Source: Nomia melanderi (taxonomy: Eukaryota > Arthropoda > Insecta > Hymenoptera > Halictidae). From it: a stretch of 64,000 nt of DNA. The stretch spans positions 2,418,001 to 2,482,000 of the forward strand of contig NW_027475141.1 of assembly GCF_051020985.1 (NCBI RefSeq), in the 5' to 3' direction. Within the stretch, counting starts at the first letter, position 1, and each line of letters starts with the position of its first letter. The position numbers and the translations under genes were made by a program. The notes below the pieces were generated by a model. That model worked only from the letters and a program-made list of their open reading frames with translations. It was not told the origin of the DNA and ran no database searches. Below are positions 62,161 to 64,000 of the stretch, one piece after another.

Positions 62161-63349
62161 TGGACACTCAGGGTCAGGGAAAAATCCGATATATATCTGG
62201 TGATATCACGGGTGCTATTACAGATAGCGCAATAAATCAAAGTGAATTGTCCGTAGGAGGCCCTGGCGCATGAATCTGTGCAGCGGGTACGACCTCGGAC
62301 AACCAGGGGCCGAGAAAACCGCCGTTCCATGGGGCCGGACACTCAGGGTCAGTGGAAAATCCAATATATATCTGGTGATATCTCGGGTGCTCTTACAGAT
62401 AGCGCAATAAATCAAAGTGCATTGTCTGTAGGAGGCCCTGGCGCATGAATCTGGGCAGCGCGAACGACCTCGGACCACCTGGGGCCGAGAGAACCACCGT
62501 CTCATGGGGCCGGACACTCAGGGTCATGGGAAAACCCAGGATGTATCTGATGATATCTCGGGTCCTATTAGAAATAGCGCAATCAATCAAAGTGCACTGT
62601 CCTTTGGAGGACCTTGCGCATGAATCTGTGCAGCACTAACGACATCGGAACACCAGTGGCCGAGAAAATTACAGATTTTCGGTATCCGTCATCCAAAGAC
62701 ATGTAAAAATCCAGCATATATATGGAGCTTTCTCGGGTGATATTACAGATAGCGCATTAAATCAAAGTGCATTGTCTGTAAGAGGCCCTTGCGCATGAAT
62801 CTGTGCAGCAGGAACGACATCGGACCACAAGGGGCCGAGAAAACCACCGTCGCATGGGGCCGGACACTCAGGGTCATGGGAAAATCCAATATATATCTGG
62901 TGATATCTCGGGTGCTATTAGAGAAAGGGCAATAAACCAAAGTGAGTTATCTGGAGGAGGCCCTGACGCAGGCATCTGTGCAGCGGGAACGACCTCGGAC
63001 CACCAGGGGTCGAGAAAAACACAGTCACATGGGGCCGGACACTCAGGGTCAGGGAAAAATCCATTATATATCTGGTGATATCTCGAATGTTATTAGAGAT
63101 AGCGCAATAAACCAAAGTGCATTGTCTGCAGGAGGCCCTGGTGCATGAATCTGTGCAGCGGGAACGACCTCGGACCACCAGGGGCCGAGAAAACCACCGA
63201 CTCATGGGGCCGGATACTAAGGGTCACGGTAAAATCCAATATATATCTGGCGATATCTCGGGTTCTATTAGAGATAGCGCAATAAATCAAAGTGAATTAT
63301 CTGCAGGAGGCCGTGCGCATGAATCTGTGCAGCGGGAACGACCTCGGAC

Positions 63350-64000
63350 CACCAGGGGCCGAGAAAATTACAGATTTTCGTTATCCGTCACCCAAGGTCA
63401 TGTAATAATCCAGCATATATCTGGTGATATCTCGGGTGCTATTAGAGATAGCGCAATAACTCAAAGTGCATTGTCTGCAGGAGGACCTGGGGCATGAATC
63501 TGTGCAGAGGGATATACCTCGGAGCACCAGGGACCGAGAAAATCACCGACTCATGGGGCCGGATACTAAGGGTCAGGGTAAAATCCATTATATATCTGGT
63601 GATATCTCGGGTACTATTTGAGATAGCGCAATAAACCAAAGTGCATTGTCTGCAGCAGGCCCTGGCGCATGAATCTGTGCTGCGGGAACGACCTCGGACC
63701 ACCAGGGGCCGAGAAAATTACAGATTTTCGGTATCCGTCACCCAAGGTCATGTAATAATCCAGCATATATCTGGTGATATCTCGGGTGCCATTAGAGATA
63801 GCGCAATAACTCAAAGTGCATTGTCTGCAGGAGGACCTGGGGCATGAATCTGTGCAGAGGGATATACCTCGGAGCACCAGGGACCGAGAAAATCACCGAC
63901 TGACGGGGCCGGATACTAAGGGTCAGGGTAAAATCCATTATATATCTGGTGATATCTCGGGTACTATTAGAGATAGCGCAATAAATCAAAGTGCACTGTC
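63350..64000 (-). repeat. 2-monomer duplication at the right edge
   Basis: CATGTAATAATCCAGC (63,399 and 63,749), GAGGACCTGGGGCATG (63,481 and 63,831) and CAGAGGGATATACCTCGG (63,505 and 63,855) recur at offset 350. The array runs off the window, so further copies may follow. Confidence 0.85.

Larger units (their letters stand above)
54930..63770 (-). repeat. Type B monomers of the inverted arm
   Basis: Read on the given strand as AAAATTACAGATTTTCGG, TATCCGTCACCCAA and GTCATGTAAAAATCC. Examples are near 54,960, 55,138, 55,658, 56,190, 56,885, 57,411, 57,936, 58,106, 58,986, 60,036, 61,438, 62,666, 63,366 and 63,716. About a quarter of the monomers in this arm are type B. Confidence 0.87.
54764..64000 (-). 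repeat. Same satellite family, inverted orientation
   Basis: From 54,764 onward every landmark appears as its reverse complement, for example GGCGCATGAATCTGTGCAGC, GGACCACCAGGGGCCGAG, CATGGGGCCGGACACTCAGG and GATATCTCGGGTGCTATTA. There are about 53 monomers and the array continues off the window. The inverted part is richer in type B monomers than most of the direct part (about 14 of 53, plus hybrids). It is part of the same family, not a separate satellite, because individual monomers here are close relatives of particular monomers on the left side. Confidence 0.98.

Noticed and set aside
1..64000. CRISPR array
   Set aside because: There are no unique spacers between short repeats; the whole 175-bp period is repeated sequence, and neighbouring units are related along their full length.
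1..64000. CENP-B box (TTCGNNNNANNCGGG)
   Set aside because: I looked for the motif and its reverse complement in the consensus and in type B. No match was seen; TTCGGTATCCG and GTTCCCG stretches lack the required spacing. A scan of every monomer was not possible by eye.
1..64000. Assigning the array to a known satellite or species (for example the 174-bp Xenopus repeat)
   Set aside because: Only the length is comparable; I cannot recall or compare the sequences, so an identification would be a guess.

Overview
The whole 64 kb window is one satellite DNA array. About 365 tandem copies of a roughly 175 bp monomer run from the first base to the last. I see no unique sequence, no credible gene, no RNA gene and no transposon insertion. 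A hand-built consensus monomer is about 52% GC. It has an AT-rich part (around GATATC and a TATATAT tract) and a GC-rich part (around GTCCGGCC, CTCGGCCC and GGTCCGAGG). A nucleosome-length monomer, complex higher-order repeats and tens of kilobases without interruption are typical of eukaryotic centromeric or pericentromeric satellites, so I infer a eukaryotic chromosome. The sequence does not let me name the organism. Monomers of similar length occur in primate alpha satellite, Arabidopsis and Xenopus, but length alone proves nothing.

Layout. (1) 1-12,632: a young higher-order repeat (HOR) domain built on a 23-monomer, 4,025 bp unit. Its copies differ by only a few bases and are cut and rejoined by in-register duplications and deletions of 8, 9 and 5 monomers. 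(2) 12,633-19,900: older, more diverged monomers with only 1- or 2-monomer local duplications. (3) 19,900-37,400: mosaic sequence with short, partly overlapping HOR periods (2, 5, 6, 8, 9, 11, 12, 13 and 14 monomers) and some long-range matches 13-14 kb apart. (4) 37,400-45,780: a mosaic rich in a second monomer type, 'type B', with 6-, 10-, 12-, 16- and 41-monomer offsets. (5) 45,783-52,603: two nearly identical HOR units of 3,498 and 3,323 bp (20 and 19 monomers) that differ by the clean loss of one monomer. (6) 52,604-54,763: the last direct-orientation monomers. (7) 54,764-64,000: the same satellite in inverted orientation, again rich in type B, with 2-, 3- and 8-monomer local periods.

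Two features stand out. One is the orientation switch at 54,761-54,764, which forms a near-palindrome with a 30-base spacer; its inverted arm carries recognisable relatives of specific monomers just left of the switch. The other is the type A/type B mosaic: one internal segment of about 45 bp is replaced by an unrelated-looking segment while the flanks stay the same, and A/B hybrids exist.

Open reading frames of 60-157 codons occur in register on both strands at almost every monomer. They follow from the repeat. Because 175 is not a multiple of 3, the frame shifts at each monomer, and I annotate none of them as genes.
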